Assembly: GCA_026710945.1 (NCBI GenBank)
Contig: JAPOQA010000027.1
Coordinates: 1-64,000 of the forward strand
Reading direction: 5' to 3'
DNA: 64,000 bases
Source of the DNA: Chloroflexota bacterium
GTDB taxonomy: Bacteria; Chloroflexota; UBA11872; VXOZ01
The notes below the pieces were generated by a model. The model ran no database searches. It was not told the DNA's origin and saw nothing but the letters and a program-made list of their open reading frames with translations. Position 1 is the stretch's first letter, and each line of letters starts with the position of its first letter. This document shows positions 54,006 to 62,259 of this stretch, piece after piece. Made by a program: the position numbers and the translations under genes.

Positions 54006-55542
54006 TGCTCGGACGAAGCGTGCATGTGCCAAGTGGAGCATTTGCCACAGCCTGCTCGCACTCTTCCTAGCATTCGTGCTCTGGCTGAGTCTTACCAGTG
54101 TTGCCGGCGCGGCGTCGGGCCCGCCGTGGCATTCGGCGCCCGGTGTACTGTCGGGAGAAGTGCTGGCTACCTGGCAGCTTTGGGAAAAGGCGCTTGAGGC
54201 CGAGGCATGGACGCAGGATGATCAGTCGTGGGTCCCAAGCAGCCTGCCCTGGCTAATTACCGCGCATCCCACCACCCCTAATGCGGCACTGGCTGCCGGT
54301 TCCATGGGACTGCACCGCACCGTGGACGGCGGAATGACGTGGAGCCAACTGCCAGGAATCGTCGCCCCGGTCATCGCAATTGCTTACAAGGCGGGTAATC
54401 CTCAGATAATCTTCGCCGGGACAGAATTGGACGGCAACTACCGTAGCGAAGACGGTGGAGTTTACTGGCGCCGCATTAACGCCGGTCTCCCCCGGGACCA
54501 ACTCGGCAACGTGGTGGGCGCAGTGGCGCTGGCTGCCGACCCAGCCTTGCCGAATACGCTCTTTGCCGCGACGGCGTCGGCGGGAGGCGTTTACCGCTCG
54601 CAAGACGAGGGTACCACCTGGCACCTGGCGAATAGCGGGTTGCCGGAGGAGACGATCTCTAGCATTGCAATTTCTGAGAGCGGCTCACCTGCGCTCTATG
54701 CGGCTACGCCGAGTGGTCTGTACCTCTCAAGTGATCGTGCGGGCGCGTGGTCGCTAGTCGGCACGCTGCCAATTGAGACGTCCTTAGAACTGCTCCTGGA
54801 ACCCGGTGCTCCGGGGTTGCTGCTGTTGGTGGCCGAGGACACGATCTATCGCTCGACAAACGGTGGGCTTACCTGGATTGACCTCGACCTGCCGGCTGAT
54901 ATGCCGCCCATTCGCGATGCAGTTCTTGTGAGCGGCGCAGAATTTGCCTACCTCTTCGTCGTCAGCGCGAACGGTCCACATTGGTTACGGCTTACGCCCG
55001 CTTCGCCGCAATCGCCCCCACAGACGGAATCGGACACGGCTTCATATATCGATGTTACCGGGCATACCATTCGCGAACCTTTTCTCTCATTCTTCAATTC
55101 CCACGGCGGCGTAGCGCGGTTCGGCTATCCGCGAACCGATGCCATCAGCGAAGACGGCAGCACCGTACAATACTTTCAACGGGCTCGGTTGGAGATCACG
55201 GAGGAGGAAGCCGGCGAGCGAGTGGTGCAGTCTCAGCTAGGCAGGGCCCGGAGCACGGGTGTGGACCTATCTGTTGCCTCCACACAGTCGGACTCGAATG
55301 GAACACAAACGCAGTATGCGGTGGACCAGGTGTTTGCAAACTTCTATGCGAACAACAATGGACGTGAAGCGTTTGGCGTCCCGATTGCTCCGGCGGCGGA
55401 CGAAGCGCAAATCAACGGCGCTATCCTGTATACACAATACTTTGAATTTGCTCGACTCGAACACCATCCCGGCGCCGCAGCACCAATTCTGTTGGGGCTG
55501 ATTGGCGATGAATACTTGCTGCAGAAGGGCTGGCTGGAGTAA
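53950..55542 (+). CDS. Secreted BNR/propeller-like protein with two LGFP-like modules
   Basis: An export helix (about 27-50, L-L-A-L-F-L-A-F-V-L-W-L) is followed by a beta-propeller of about six repeats ending in blades like G-V-Y-R-S-Q-D-E-G-T-T-W and S-T-N-G-G-L-T-W, the Asp-box form seen in sialidase/photosynthesis-factor proteins. The C-terminal 160 residues hold two modules, F-F-N-S-H-G-G-V-A-R-F-G-Y-P-R and F-Y-A-N-N-N-G-R-E-A-F-G-V-P, related to the G-Y-P module of the protein at 20028. The start is uncertain: only TTG 53944 and ATG 53950, inside the LysM gene, fit before the hydrophobic segment. The ligand is unknown. Confidence 0.7.
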   Translation: MLTRSGLVNDCDSCRKSNNARTKRACAKWSICHSLLALFLAFVLWLSLTSVAGAASGPPWHSAPGVLSGEVLATWQLWEKALEAEAWTQDDQSWVPSSLPWLITAHPTTPNAALAAGSMGLHRTVDGGMTWSQLPGIVAPVIAIAYKAGNPQIIFAGTELDGNYRSEDGGVYWRRINAGLPRDQLGNVVGAVALAADPALPNTLFAATASAGGVYRSQDEGTTWHLANSGLPEETISSIAISESGSPALYAATPSGLYLSSDRAGAWSLVGTLPIETSLELLLEPGAPGLLLLVAEDTIYRSTNGGLTWIDLDLPADMPPIRDAVLVSGAEFAYLFVVSANGPHWLRLTPASPQSPPQTESDTASYIDVTGHTIREPFLSFFNSHGGVARFGYPRTDAISEDGSTVQYFQRARLEITEEEAGERVVQSQLGRARSTGVDLSVASTQSDSNGTQTQYAVDQVFANFYANNNGREAFGVPIAPAADEAQINGAILYTQYFEFARLEHHPGAAAPILLGLIGDEYLLQKGWLE

Positions 55543-55547
55543 CGCAC

Positions 55548-57044
55548 ATGCGCCGCACTCGGATCGTTGCCACAATCGGACCCTCGACGGCGAATGAAGA
55601 CACGCTCCGCGCCTTGCTGCGGGCCGGCTTGGATGTTGCGCGCATCAACTTTTCACATGGCGACCATCAGACTCAGGCGCGTTCCATTGGTTTGTTGCGC
55701 CAGATAGCGGCAGCGGAAGGCGCCAACCTACCTATCATTGGCGATCTTCAAGGCCCCAAGGTACGTGTAGGTGTCGTTGCTGACGAACCCTTGCTGCTTT
55801 CCCCGGGTGGTCTGCTTATTCTCGTGGTAGATGGTGACTCAGCCGGTGCGACCGCAAGTGATGGGCTCCACGAATATGCCAGGTCTGTCGATCCCGATGC
55901 GCCACGTGTGGATGTCGCGCCGGTGCGATTTGCAGGCCTTGCAGCCGAAACGCGTCCGGGCGATACTGTCCTGTTTGACGATGGACTGATCGCGGTTGAG
56001 GTAGTGACCACACGCGTCCAAGCAGGGCAGACCGCAGTCGTTACACGGGTGGTGCGTGGTGGCGAATTGGTGAGCGGCAAGGCGGTTGTAGTGAGGGGTC
56101 GGAGCCTCAACCTGCCGAGCCTGACCGCCAAGGACTGGGAGGACGTGCGCTTTGCCGTGGAACAAGAGGTGGACTGGGTTGCCCTCTCCTACGTCCGGTC
56201 GGCAACGGATGTAGAGATTCTGCGGCAACTGATGCTGAACTACGGCGCGACGATACCCATAATTGCAAAGATCGAAACCCAGGAGGCGATTGCGCACTTT
56301 GACGAGATTCTCGCGGCCGCGGACGGCATCATGGTGGCGCGGGGCGATCTTGGGGTGCAGGTGCCGCCGGAGGAAGTACCGTTGCACCAGAAGGCGATCA
56401 TTGCAAAGACGCGCGTGCAAGGAAAACTAGTGATAACGGCGACCCAGATGCTCGAATCGATGATGCAGCACCCGGTGCCGACCCGGGCAGAAGCCAGTGA
56501 CGTGGCAAATGCAATCCTGGACGGCAGTGACGCCGTGATGCTCTCCGGGGAAACCGCCGTCGGCCCGTATCCGGTGGAGGCTGTGGCGGTCATGGCGCGC
56601 ATTGCGACCAGCGTCGACCCGCACGTGGAGAGTTCTGCCGCAATTGACGACGCGAGCGATGCTACCGACGCTATTGCGGCGGCGACCCACCGCATTGCGG
56701 ATAAGCTATGCGCTACCGCGATCTTTGCGCTTACGCAATCGGGCTATACGGCGCGTATGCTGGCCCGCTTGCGGCCGCACGTACAACTGCTCGCGGTGAC
56801 GCCGGACAAGTCGATTTGGCGCCAGCTTGCCCTGAGTTGGGGTACGGAACCCTTGCTGGCAACAGTGGAAACGGACACCGACATGGCGATGCGCGAGGCG
56901 GTAGAACTGGCAAAGCAAGCGGGACACGTGAAGGATGGCGATACGGTGGTCTTTACGGCCGGCATGCCGTTCGGCGTAGGCGGCACGACGAATCTCATCC
57001 GCATCCACGAGATCGGCAAACCGCTCAGCCTCAAAGGGGACTAG
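55548..57044 (+). CDS. pyk: Pyruvate kinase
   Basis: Pyk makes pyruvate and ATP from phosphoenolpyruvate. The 498-residue enzyme shows R-I-N-F-S-H-G-D (about 29-36), D-L-Q-G-P-K-V-R-V-G (about 65-74), and the active-site signature I-I-A-K-I-E-T-Q-E-A-I (about 239-249). M-V-A-R-G-D-L-G-V and T-Q-M-L-E-S-M follow. CTGGAG of the preceding gene serves as its ribosome site and the ATG lies five bases after that stop. It is therefore translationally coupled to a surface-protein gene, which is unusual. Confidence 0.96.
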   Translation: MRRTRIVATIGPSTANEDTLRALLRAGLDVARINFSHGDHQTQARSIGLLRQIAAAEGANLPIIGDLQGPKVRVGVVADEPLLLSPGGLLILVVDGDSAGATASDGLHEYARSVDPDAPRVDVAPVRFAGLAAETRPGDTVLFDDGLIAVEVVTTRVQAGQTAVVTRVVRGGELVSGKAVVVRGRSLNLPSLTAKDWEDVRFAVEQEVDWVALSYVRSATDVEILRQLMLNYGATIPIIAKIETQEAIAHFDEILAAADGIMVARGDLGVQVPPEEVPLHQKAIIAKTRVQGKLVITATQMLESMMQHPVPTRAEASDVANAILDGSDAVMLSGETAVGPYPVEAVAVMARIATSVDPHVESSAAIDDASDATDAIAAATHRIADKLCATAIFALTQSGYTARMLARLRPHVQLLAVTPDKSIWRQLALSWGTEPLLATVETDTDMAMREAVELAKQAGHVKDGDTVVFTAGMPFGVGGTTNLIRIHEIGKPLSLKGD

Positions 57045-57046
57045 CG

Positions 57047-59374
57047 TTGCCTAGGCGTTTCCCCAACCCGTCCGGCGGCCGGTGGGGATGGTTGTGGGAC
57101 ATCGTTATACTTGCGGTTCTCATGTACGGTAACGTGCTACTCTGGGGCAATCTTGGCGTTGGGTGGGATGACGTTGGTTCGGTCATTGCTGAGGCGCGAA
57201 TTGCGGCTGTCTCAATTGCGCAAGACGTTGCTAGTTTTGCCCTCCCGCATGCATCACCCACCCCTTCAGTTGGGCCGGCCGCCACGGCCGCTCCTTCTGT
57301 TGCGTCAACTGATTCCGTTTCTCCCACTAAATCAGTTCTATCCGTCTCTCTGCGGGACTTCAAGAACGGCCCCTGGCTGGAGCAACAAAACCCTCGGTTG
57401 GCTTTCGCCATAAAAGGGCTTGGCTGGATAGGTGACGGTATCGACGGCACGGAGGCCGAGGTAATCCAGGACCTACTCTACATCGCGTTCGTAAGCCTTC
57501 CTGTCACTGCATCTCTCGTCTCCTTGGGCTGGGTACAGGACGGTATCGATGAAGTAGAGGCTGGAGCATTTCGCTGGTTGAGCAATATGAATGCCGCGGA
57601 GGTTGTAGAGTCTGTCGTTGCTTTGGGCTGGGTTCAAGACGGCATCGATAACATAGAACTGAAGACTATTGAGAACCTGTCCTACATAGCGTATGAGGAC
57701 TCGGTAGTTGCAGCGTCCGTCATTTCCCAGAGTTGGGTCCGGGACGGCATCGACGACGTTGAGTCCGGAGCGATCCGCTGGCTGACCAACATTAAGGCCG
57801 TCGAGGTGGCCTCGTCAGTTCTCTCTTTGAGTTGGGTGCAGGACGGCATTGACGATGTTGAGGTGCAGGGCATTGAGAATCTGTCTTACATTGCATATGG
57901 GGACACGGCAGTTGCTTCCTCTATCCTCTCACTAGGCTGGATTCAGGACGGCATCGCAGAAGCGGAGATCGACCTAATCGAGAGTCTTGCTGCGCTAGCA
58001 AGAGACACGGAAGCGGCCTTGTGGATCGTGGATATGCCGTTTCTCGCAAGCATCGAGCCGCCCGATATTGCGGCCGCCATGTCACTGCGCCGGCTTGCGG
58101 CCTTAGAGCCGGAGGCGTTCGCGAGATTGATGTCCCATCCTGCACTGCGAGATGGCATATCGAACGATACTGCACACATTGTCGCTACGCTGTATGGCGT
58201 AGCAAGAACGAACTCCGACCTGATCGATGTCTTGCTCGACCCCGCCAGAGTTTCTCTGGAACAGCGCACCGTCACGCTGCCGTTGGCGGGCGAGGTTGTT
58301 CTAACGATCATACGTACGGGTCCACCAGGCGTAGAGAAGTCAATGGAATTGCTGGAGCGTTCCGTGCGCCGCGCTGAAGAGTACATGGATGCGCCACTGC
58401 CGACCAACTACGTCGGCCTGCTCTATGAAAACGCCGTCGTCGGTGACGTCGCTGGTACGAATTTTGGCACGCACATTGCCATCCTGTCTAAGTACGACGT
58501 CGACGACGGCGGTCATGAAGCGGCGTACGCCAGCCATATAAGCGCTCACGAAGTAGCGCACTACTACTGGAGCGGCAACGAGGACTGGGTAGATGAGGGC
58601 GCGGCGGAATTCATGGCCTTAGTCATTGATGGCGCGCGGCTCGATCGACCGATGGGTGTTGCCAGATACCCTTGCGCCTATGCCGACTCTATTGCCGATC
58701 TGAAGAATCTTGACATCGAGCGGGGCGATATTGAGTTTTCCTGTAACTACGCACTCGGGGAACGGCTATTCGCAGATCTCCATCGCGCACTGGGCAATGA
58801 GAAATTCCGAGAGGGGTTCCGCGCCCTCTACTCGGCGTCGGAAATGGAAGACGACGCCGATGAACGCCGCGGCACGTCAGTGGGGATCGACCATATCAGG
58901 GCGGCCTTTCGCTCGGAGGATGGAGCGGAAAGTTCCGTCATTGCTCGCTGGTACGACGGAACCAAACCCTACGACCTCTCCCGTCTTGATGCCAGTCCCG
59001 CGGATCCGCGCTTGCCCAGCATCAAGGGGCGTATCGAAGAGGCTTACATATCTACAGAAAAGGACGGCCCCCCAGTGTCCGGTTTTGCTGTGCAGGATGT
59101 TACTGACCGGGTGTCTCTCGTCTTGAAATACTCGTACAATGTATCGGGAGGCTCGCATAGCATACCCTTGGAGATCGTGGAGTACTACAAGGACGGATTC
59201 GAATACAGGCGCCGGAGCGGGGAGTTGACTGCAGAAGCAAAGTACATCGGCGGGACGAGGTGGTATTCGGTCGGGCCGCCGCCGGCGCAAAGGTGGGCGC
59301 CCGGGCGCTATTGGGTCTATGTGTATGCGGGCGAACGGAAATTAGCTGAAGTGCCATTCGAGGTCACATTCTGA
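57047..59374 (+). CDS. Membrane-anchored metallopeptidase with W-x-x-D-G-I repeats
   Basis: The TTG start is set by GGGGA seven bases upstream, directly after pyk, and gives 775 residues. One membrane helix (about 12-34) is followed by a Ser/Pro/Thr-rich linker. Then come about eight repeats of 33-35 residues (about 124-400), six with clear L-G-W-V-Q-D-G-I-D or close forms, alternating between two helix variants. The last two are diverged. The peptidase part has H-E-V-A-H (about 500-504) and W-V-D-E-G-A-A-E (about 513-520), where the Glu of W-x-x-E-G is the likely third zinc ligand. A C-terminal beta domain (about 665-775) follows. The target is unknown. Confidence 0.75.
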   Translation: MPRRFPNPSGGRWGWLWDIVILAVLMYGNVLLWGNLGVGWDDVGSVIAEARIAAVSIAQDVASFALPHASPTPSVGPAATAAPSVASTDSVSPTKSVLSVSLRDFKNGPWLEQQNPRLAFAIKGLGWIGDGIDGTEAEVIQDLLYIAFVSLPVTASLVSLGWVQDGIDEVEAGAFRWLSNMNAAEVVESVVALGWVQDGIDNIELKTIENLSYIAYEDSVVAASVISQSWVRDGIDDVESGAIRWLTNIKAVEVASSVLSLSWVQDGIDDVEVQGIENLSYIAYGDTAVASSILSLGWIQDGIAEAEIDLIESLAALARDTEAALWIVDMPFLASIEPPDIAAAMSLRRLAALEPEAFARLMSHPALRDGISNDTAHIVATLYGVARTNSDLIDVLLDPARVSLEQRTVTLPLAGEVVLTIIRTGPPGVEKSMELLERSVRRAEEYMDAPLPTNYVGLLYENAVVGDVAGTNFGTHIAILSKYDVDDGGHEAAYASHISAHEVAHYYWSGNEDWVDEGAAEFMALVIDGARLDRPMGVARYPCAYADSIADLKNLDIERGDIEFSCNYALGERLFADLHRALGNEKFREGFRALYSASEMEDDADERRGTSVGIDHIRAAFRSEDGAESSVIARWYDGTKPYDLSRLDASPADPRLPSIKGRIEEAYISTEKDGPPVSGFAVQDVTDRVSLVLKYSYNVSGGSHSIPLEIVEYYKDGFEYRRRSGELTAEAKYIGGTRWYSVGPPPAQRWAPGRYWVYVYAGERKLAEVPFEVTF
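57418..58245 (+). repeat. W-x-x-D-G-I protein repeat array
   Basis: Six clear and two diverged units of about 100-105 bases each lie within the metallopeptidase gene. Units alternate between a W-L-S-N type and an E-N-L-S-Y-I-A-Y type, so the real period may be a pair of about 68 residues. Confidence 0.8.
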
Positions 59375-59443
59375 TCTCTGTTCCCGACATCACAACCCTC
59401 AGTGTTTCTTATCTCAATGTGGCGTATGCTGAATATCATGCTT

Positions 59444-59461
59444 GCACAATTGCAATTGTGC
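59444..59461. promoter_or_regulatory. Perfect 18-base palindrome, probable operator
   Basis: GCACAATTGCAATTGTGC is exactly self-complementary. It lies 49 bases before the start of the deacetylase-like gene, in DNA otherwise free of repeats. A second CAATTG half site lies at about 59471. Confidence 0.5.
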
Positions 59462-59509
59462 CCTGCGTACGCAATTGAGGAAAACTACGCCAAAACACGG
59501 AGCTAATAC

Positions 59510-61255
59510 ATGCATCCTGGCGCCCAACCCCTTGGGGTCTTTCTACAGGAAGGTTGCTACGCGCCGCGCAGCGCATATATATTGGAGATTTTGGCTCACG
59601 CGGGCATCCCTTTCGTGCGCGTGGACGCCGCCACCTTGCCGGAAGCGCTGGCAACTCTTAAGGTGCTGATCTTGCCGCACCACGAGGTCACCACTCCTGA
59701 GATGGGCCGGCTCTATGGCTTCGTGACGGCGGGCGGCGCCCTGATCGGGCTGGGAGGCACGAGCGGCTTGGATGACCTCTTCGGCGTCCGCACGCAGGCA
59801 GGCACCCGCGAGGCTTACTTGAAAGTTACTCAGGGAGATCATCCTCTGGTGCGCGATCTTCACTCATCCTTGCACGTCTGGGACGCCGCGACCGCTCGCG
59901 CGGCCGGGGCCGGTGTGCTGGCCAACCTCTGTGATGGAGAAGGGAATCGCATTGGTGTGGGCGTAAGCGCCTACCGCCTCCAGCGGGGACTGAGCATCTT
60001 CTCCGCCGCAGACTTGCCCTGGTGCGTCTTACACATGCTGCAAGGCAAGCCCGTGCGTCAAGATGGCCTGCCGGCGCCGGATGGGACTGCTAACATCGAT
60101 GAAGGAATTCTCAAGTGTGACGACGGCATTGTATTGAATTGGGAAACAGACCGCTCTCCAGGCACAGAAGTACCCTTTTTCTTAGAGGCCGTCGGCGATG
60201 AGCTCCGCGCCATACTGTTGCGCAGCATCTTCCTCGGCGCGCAGTTCACCAATACCGCGCTTCCCTTACTCTGGTATTGGCCCGGCGAAATTGAGGCGGT
60301 GGCGCACCTCTCCCACGATTCCGACAACAATGTGCTTGACCGCGCGTTCCAACTCTTAGAGAATACCCGCGCGCTCGGCGTGCACTCCACGTGGTGCATT
60401 CAGTACCCGGGCTATACACCCGAACTCTACGCGGCGGTAGCAGAATACGGCAGCGAAATCTGCCTCCACTTTGACGCCCTTTCAGGTAGGGAGCCTAACC
60501 GCTGGGACTATGGCGATCTCGTCTTCCAGTGGGAGTTCCTGCGGCGGGAGGCCGGGCTGGACACCATTACGACCAACAAGAACCACTACACGCGCTGGGA
60601 AGGGTCGTTAGAATTCTTCCATTGGCTGGAGAAGGTGGGTATTGCCTCCGATCAGACGAAAGGGCCATCCAAGGATGGCAACACCGGCCACCTCTACGGC
60701 AGCACCCACCCCTGGTTCCCGATGGATTCAGACTCCGGTCATTTTTATGACGTGCTGGAAGTCAACTTCTTGACCCAAGATATTGTGCAACCGGTCGGCC
60801 ACCCGGATGCGCCGGTAGACGCATATGCGCCATACAGCATCGCGGAACCGTTAGTCGACCGCGTACAGAAGCACTATGGCGTTGCGCACTACCTCTTCCA
60901 TCCTCACCACTGCCTGCGGCCCGGTGTGCCCGCGGCTATGGCGCAGGTTGTGGCGTACGCGCGGCAGCAGGGCTTACCGTGGTGGACCTCTGAAGAGATT
61001 AACGCGTGGGAACGGAGCCGCCGCACGTTGTCGTTTGGCGAGGTGGAGAGTTCCGGTTTCAGTGTCCATGTTGGCGCACCTCTTGAGGACGCGACGCTGC
61101 TCCTGCTGGAAACCGGCAGCGAGCGGCGCGCTATTTCTGTAGATCGCCGGCCGATGCCCACCCGTAGTGTGGAACGATACGGTTTCCGGTTCCAGGCGGT
61201 CACGCAGACGCTTGCTGCCGGGGAGCATAGATTGCAGTGGGGCGAGGTAGACTGA
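59510..61255 (+). CDS. Protein with GATase-like and polysaccharide-deacetylase-like domains
   Basis: The 581-residue product has an N-terminal domain (about 1-185) like class I glutamine-amidotransferase folds (L-I-L-P-H-H-E-V-T-T, G-G-A-L-I-G-L-G-G). The central domain (about 260-500) resembles NodB-type deacetylases. A-H-L-S-H-D-S-D-N-N (about 264-273) stands for the metal motif, and H-Y-L-F-H-P-H-H-C-L (about 457-466) carries histidines. The C-terminal 80 residues form a beta domain. CGGAG lies eight bases before the ATG. Carbohydrate deacetylation is likely; the first domain's activity is unclear, as no nucleophile Cys is visible. Confidence 0.7.
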   Translation: MHPGAQPLGVFLQEGCYAPRSAYILEILAHAGIPFVRVDAATLPEALATLKVLILPHHEVTTPEMGRLYGFVTAGGALIGLGGTSGLDDLFGVRTQAGTREAYLKVTQGDHPLVRDLHSSLHVWDAATARAAGAGVLANLCDGEGNRIGVGVSAYRLQRGLSIFSAADLPWCVLHMLQGKPVRQDGLPAPDGTANIDEGILKCDDGIVLNWETDRSPGTEVPFFLEAVGDELRAILLRSIFLGAQFTNTALPLLWYWPGEIEAVAHLSHDSDNNVLDRAFQLLENTRALGVHSTWCIQYPGYTPELYAAVAEYGSEICLHFDALSGREPNRWDYGDLVFQWEFLRREAGLDTITTNKNHYTRWEGSLEFFHWLEKVGIASDQTKGPSKDGNTGHLYGSTHPWFPMDSDSGHFYDVLEVNFLTQDIVQPVGHPDAPVDAYAPYSIAEPLVDRVQKHYGVAHYLFHPHHCLRPGVPAAMAQVVAYARQQGLPWWTSEEINAWERSRRTLSFGEVESSGFSVHVGAPLEDATLLLLETGSERRAISVDRRPMPTRSVERYGFRFQAVTQTLAAGEHRLQWGEVD

Positions 61256-61396
61256 CGTGGGTAGGAACTTTTCGCATGCGGCCACAACTCTTAGCTTGCA
61301 GTCTCAAACGATTCGACCTATCTGCGCCAAAGTGGGCCGTAGCGAAACATAGCGCCAATCTTGCAGATTCCGGTAGGATAGAGCGGGAGTGAGTGG

Positions 61397-61888
61397 ATGC
61401 GCATTGCAATCGGAGCCGATCACAACGGATTAGCCAGCAAGAACGAGGTCAAGCAGTGGCTTGAGCTTGCCGGCCATACTGTGGTTGACGTTGGCCCGCA
61501 TGAACTCGATCCGTACGACGATTACCCGGATTTTGCTCGCCTTTTGGGTGCGGCCCTGCAACGCGGAGAGGCCGATCGGGGCATCCTGCTCTGCGGCAGC
61601 GGCGTGGGTGCGAGCATCGCCGCCAACAAGATGCGCGGCATTCGCGCGGGCCTGTGCCACGATGTCTACTCAGCACATCAGGCGGTCGAACACGACAACG
61701 TGAATGTGCTGTGTTTGGGCCCTCGAGTCGTGGGTCCCGCCCTGATGGAGGAACTGGTAACGGCATTCTTGGCCGCCTCGTTTACGGGCGAAGAGCGGCA
61801 CGCCCGTCGTCTCGCTAAGGTGACGGCCTTGGAGCAGGCGGAACGGGAGGCAGGCCTCGGCCAACAGGAGGAAGTGGAAACAACGTAG
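61397..61888 (+). CDS. rpiB: Ribose-5-phosphate isomerase B
   Basis: RpiB interconverts ribose 5-phosphate and ribulose 5-phosphate. The 163-residue product starts I-A-I-G-A-D-H-N-G (about 3-11). It carries the active-site Cys in I-L-L-C-G-S-G-V-G-A-S-I-A-A-N-K (about 63-78), then H-D-V-Y-S-A and E-H-D-N-V-N-V-L-C-L-G-P (about 99-110). A Gln/Glu-rich tail extends about 15 residues past the usual end. It stands with tal and pgi as a pentose-phosphate group. Confidence 0.93.
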   Translation: MRIAIGADHNGLASKNEVKQWLELAGHTVVDVGPHELDPYDDYPDFARLLGAALQRGEADRGILLCGSGVGASIAANKMRGIRAGLCHDVYSAHQAVEHDNVNVLCLGPRVVGPALMEELVTAFLAASFTGEERHARRLAKVTALEQAEREAGLGQQEEVETT

Positions 61889-62259
61889 GCGGGGATGCCG
61901 ATCGTGCACTTCGTGGGTGAATGAGACGGGCATCGGTTGTTGCCGCTATCTTTTTACTTTGCGAGTGATTCGAGAGTGCAGGATTAAGATGGATTCCCGC
62001 TTTCGCGGGAATGACGGAAAAGAGTTTGTGGGAATGACGGAAAAGAGTGCACGTGAAATGGCGGAAGAAAGTTCACGGGCAAGACGGAGAAGAGCTCACG
62101 GGCGTGACGGAAGAGAGTTCACGGGAATTACGGATGAGAGCTCACTTTCTGGGTAATACCGGACCGTCCGCAATCACGTAGAGCGCAATCAGGTAGAGCA
62201 GGAACTGAACCGGGCACACAAGGCTAAGTCGCCGTCTGTGTGTTTACAAGGAGGTAACT
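61889..62259. repeat. Intergenic minisatellite between rpiB and tal
   Basis: There is no gene. About seven degenerate units of about 24 bases lie at 61986-62155, built around GGAATGACGGAAAAGAG. They start at a hairpin GATTCCCGC/GCGGGAATG that also occurs near 13340. A short frame crossing it encodes only repeat (M-D-S-R-F-R-G-N-D-G). Confidence 0.75.

Noticed and set aside
61917-62156. 79-codon frame before tal
   Set aside because: The translation is made of the intergenic minisatellite (M-D-S-R-F-R-G-N-D-G), a known sign of repeat-derived false ORFs.
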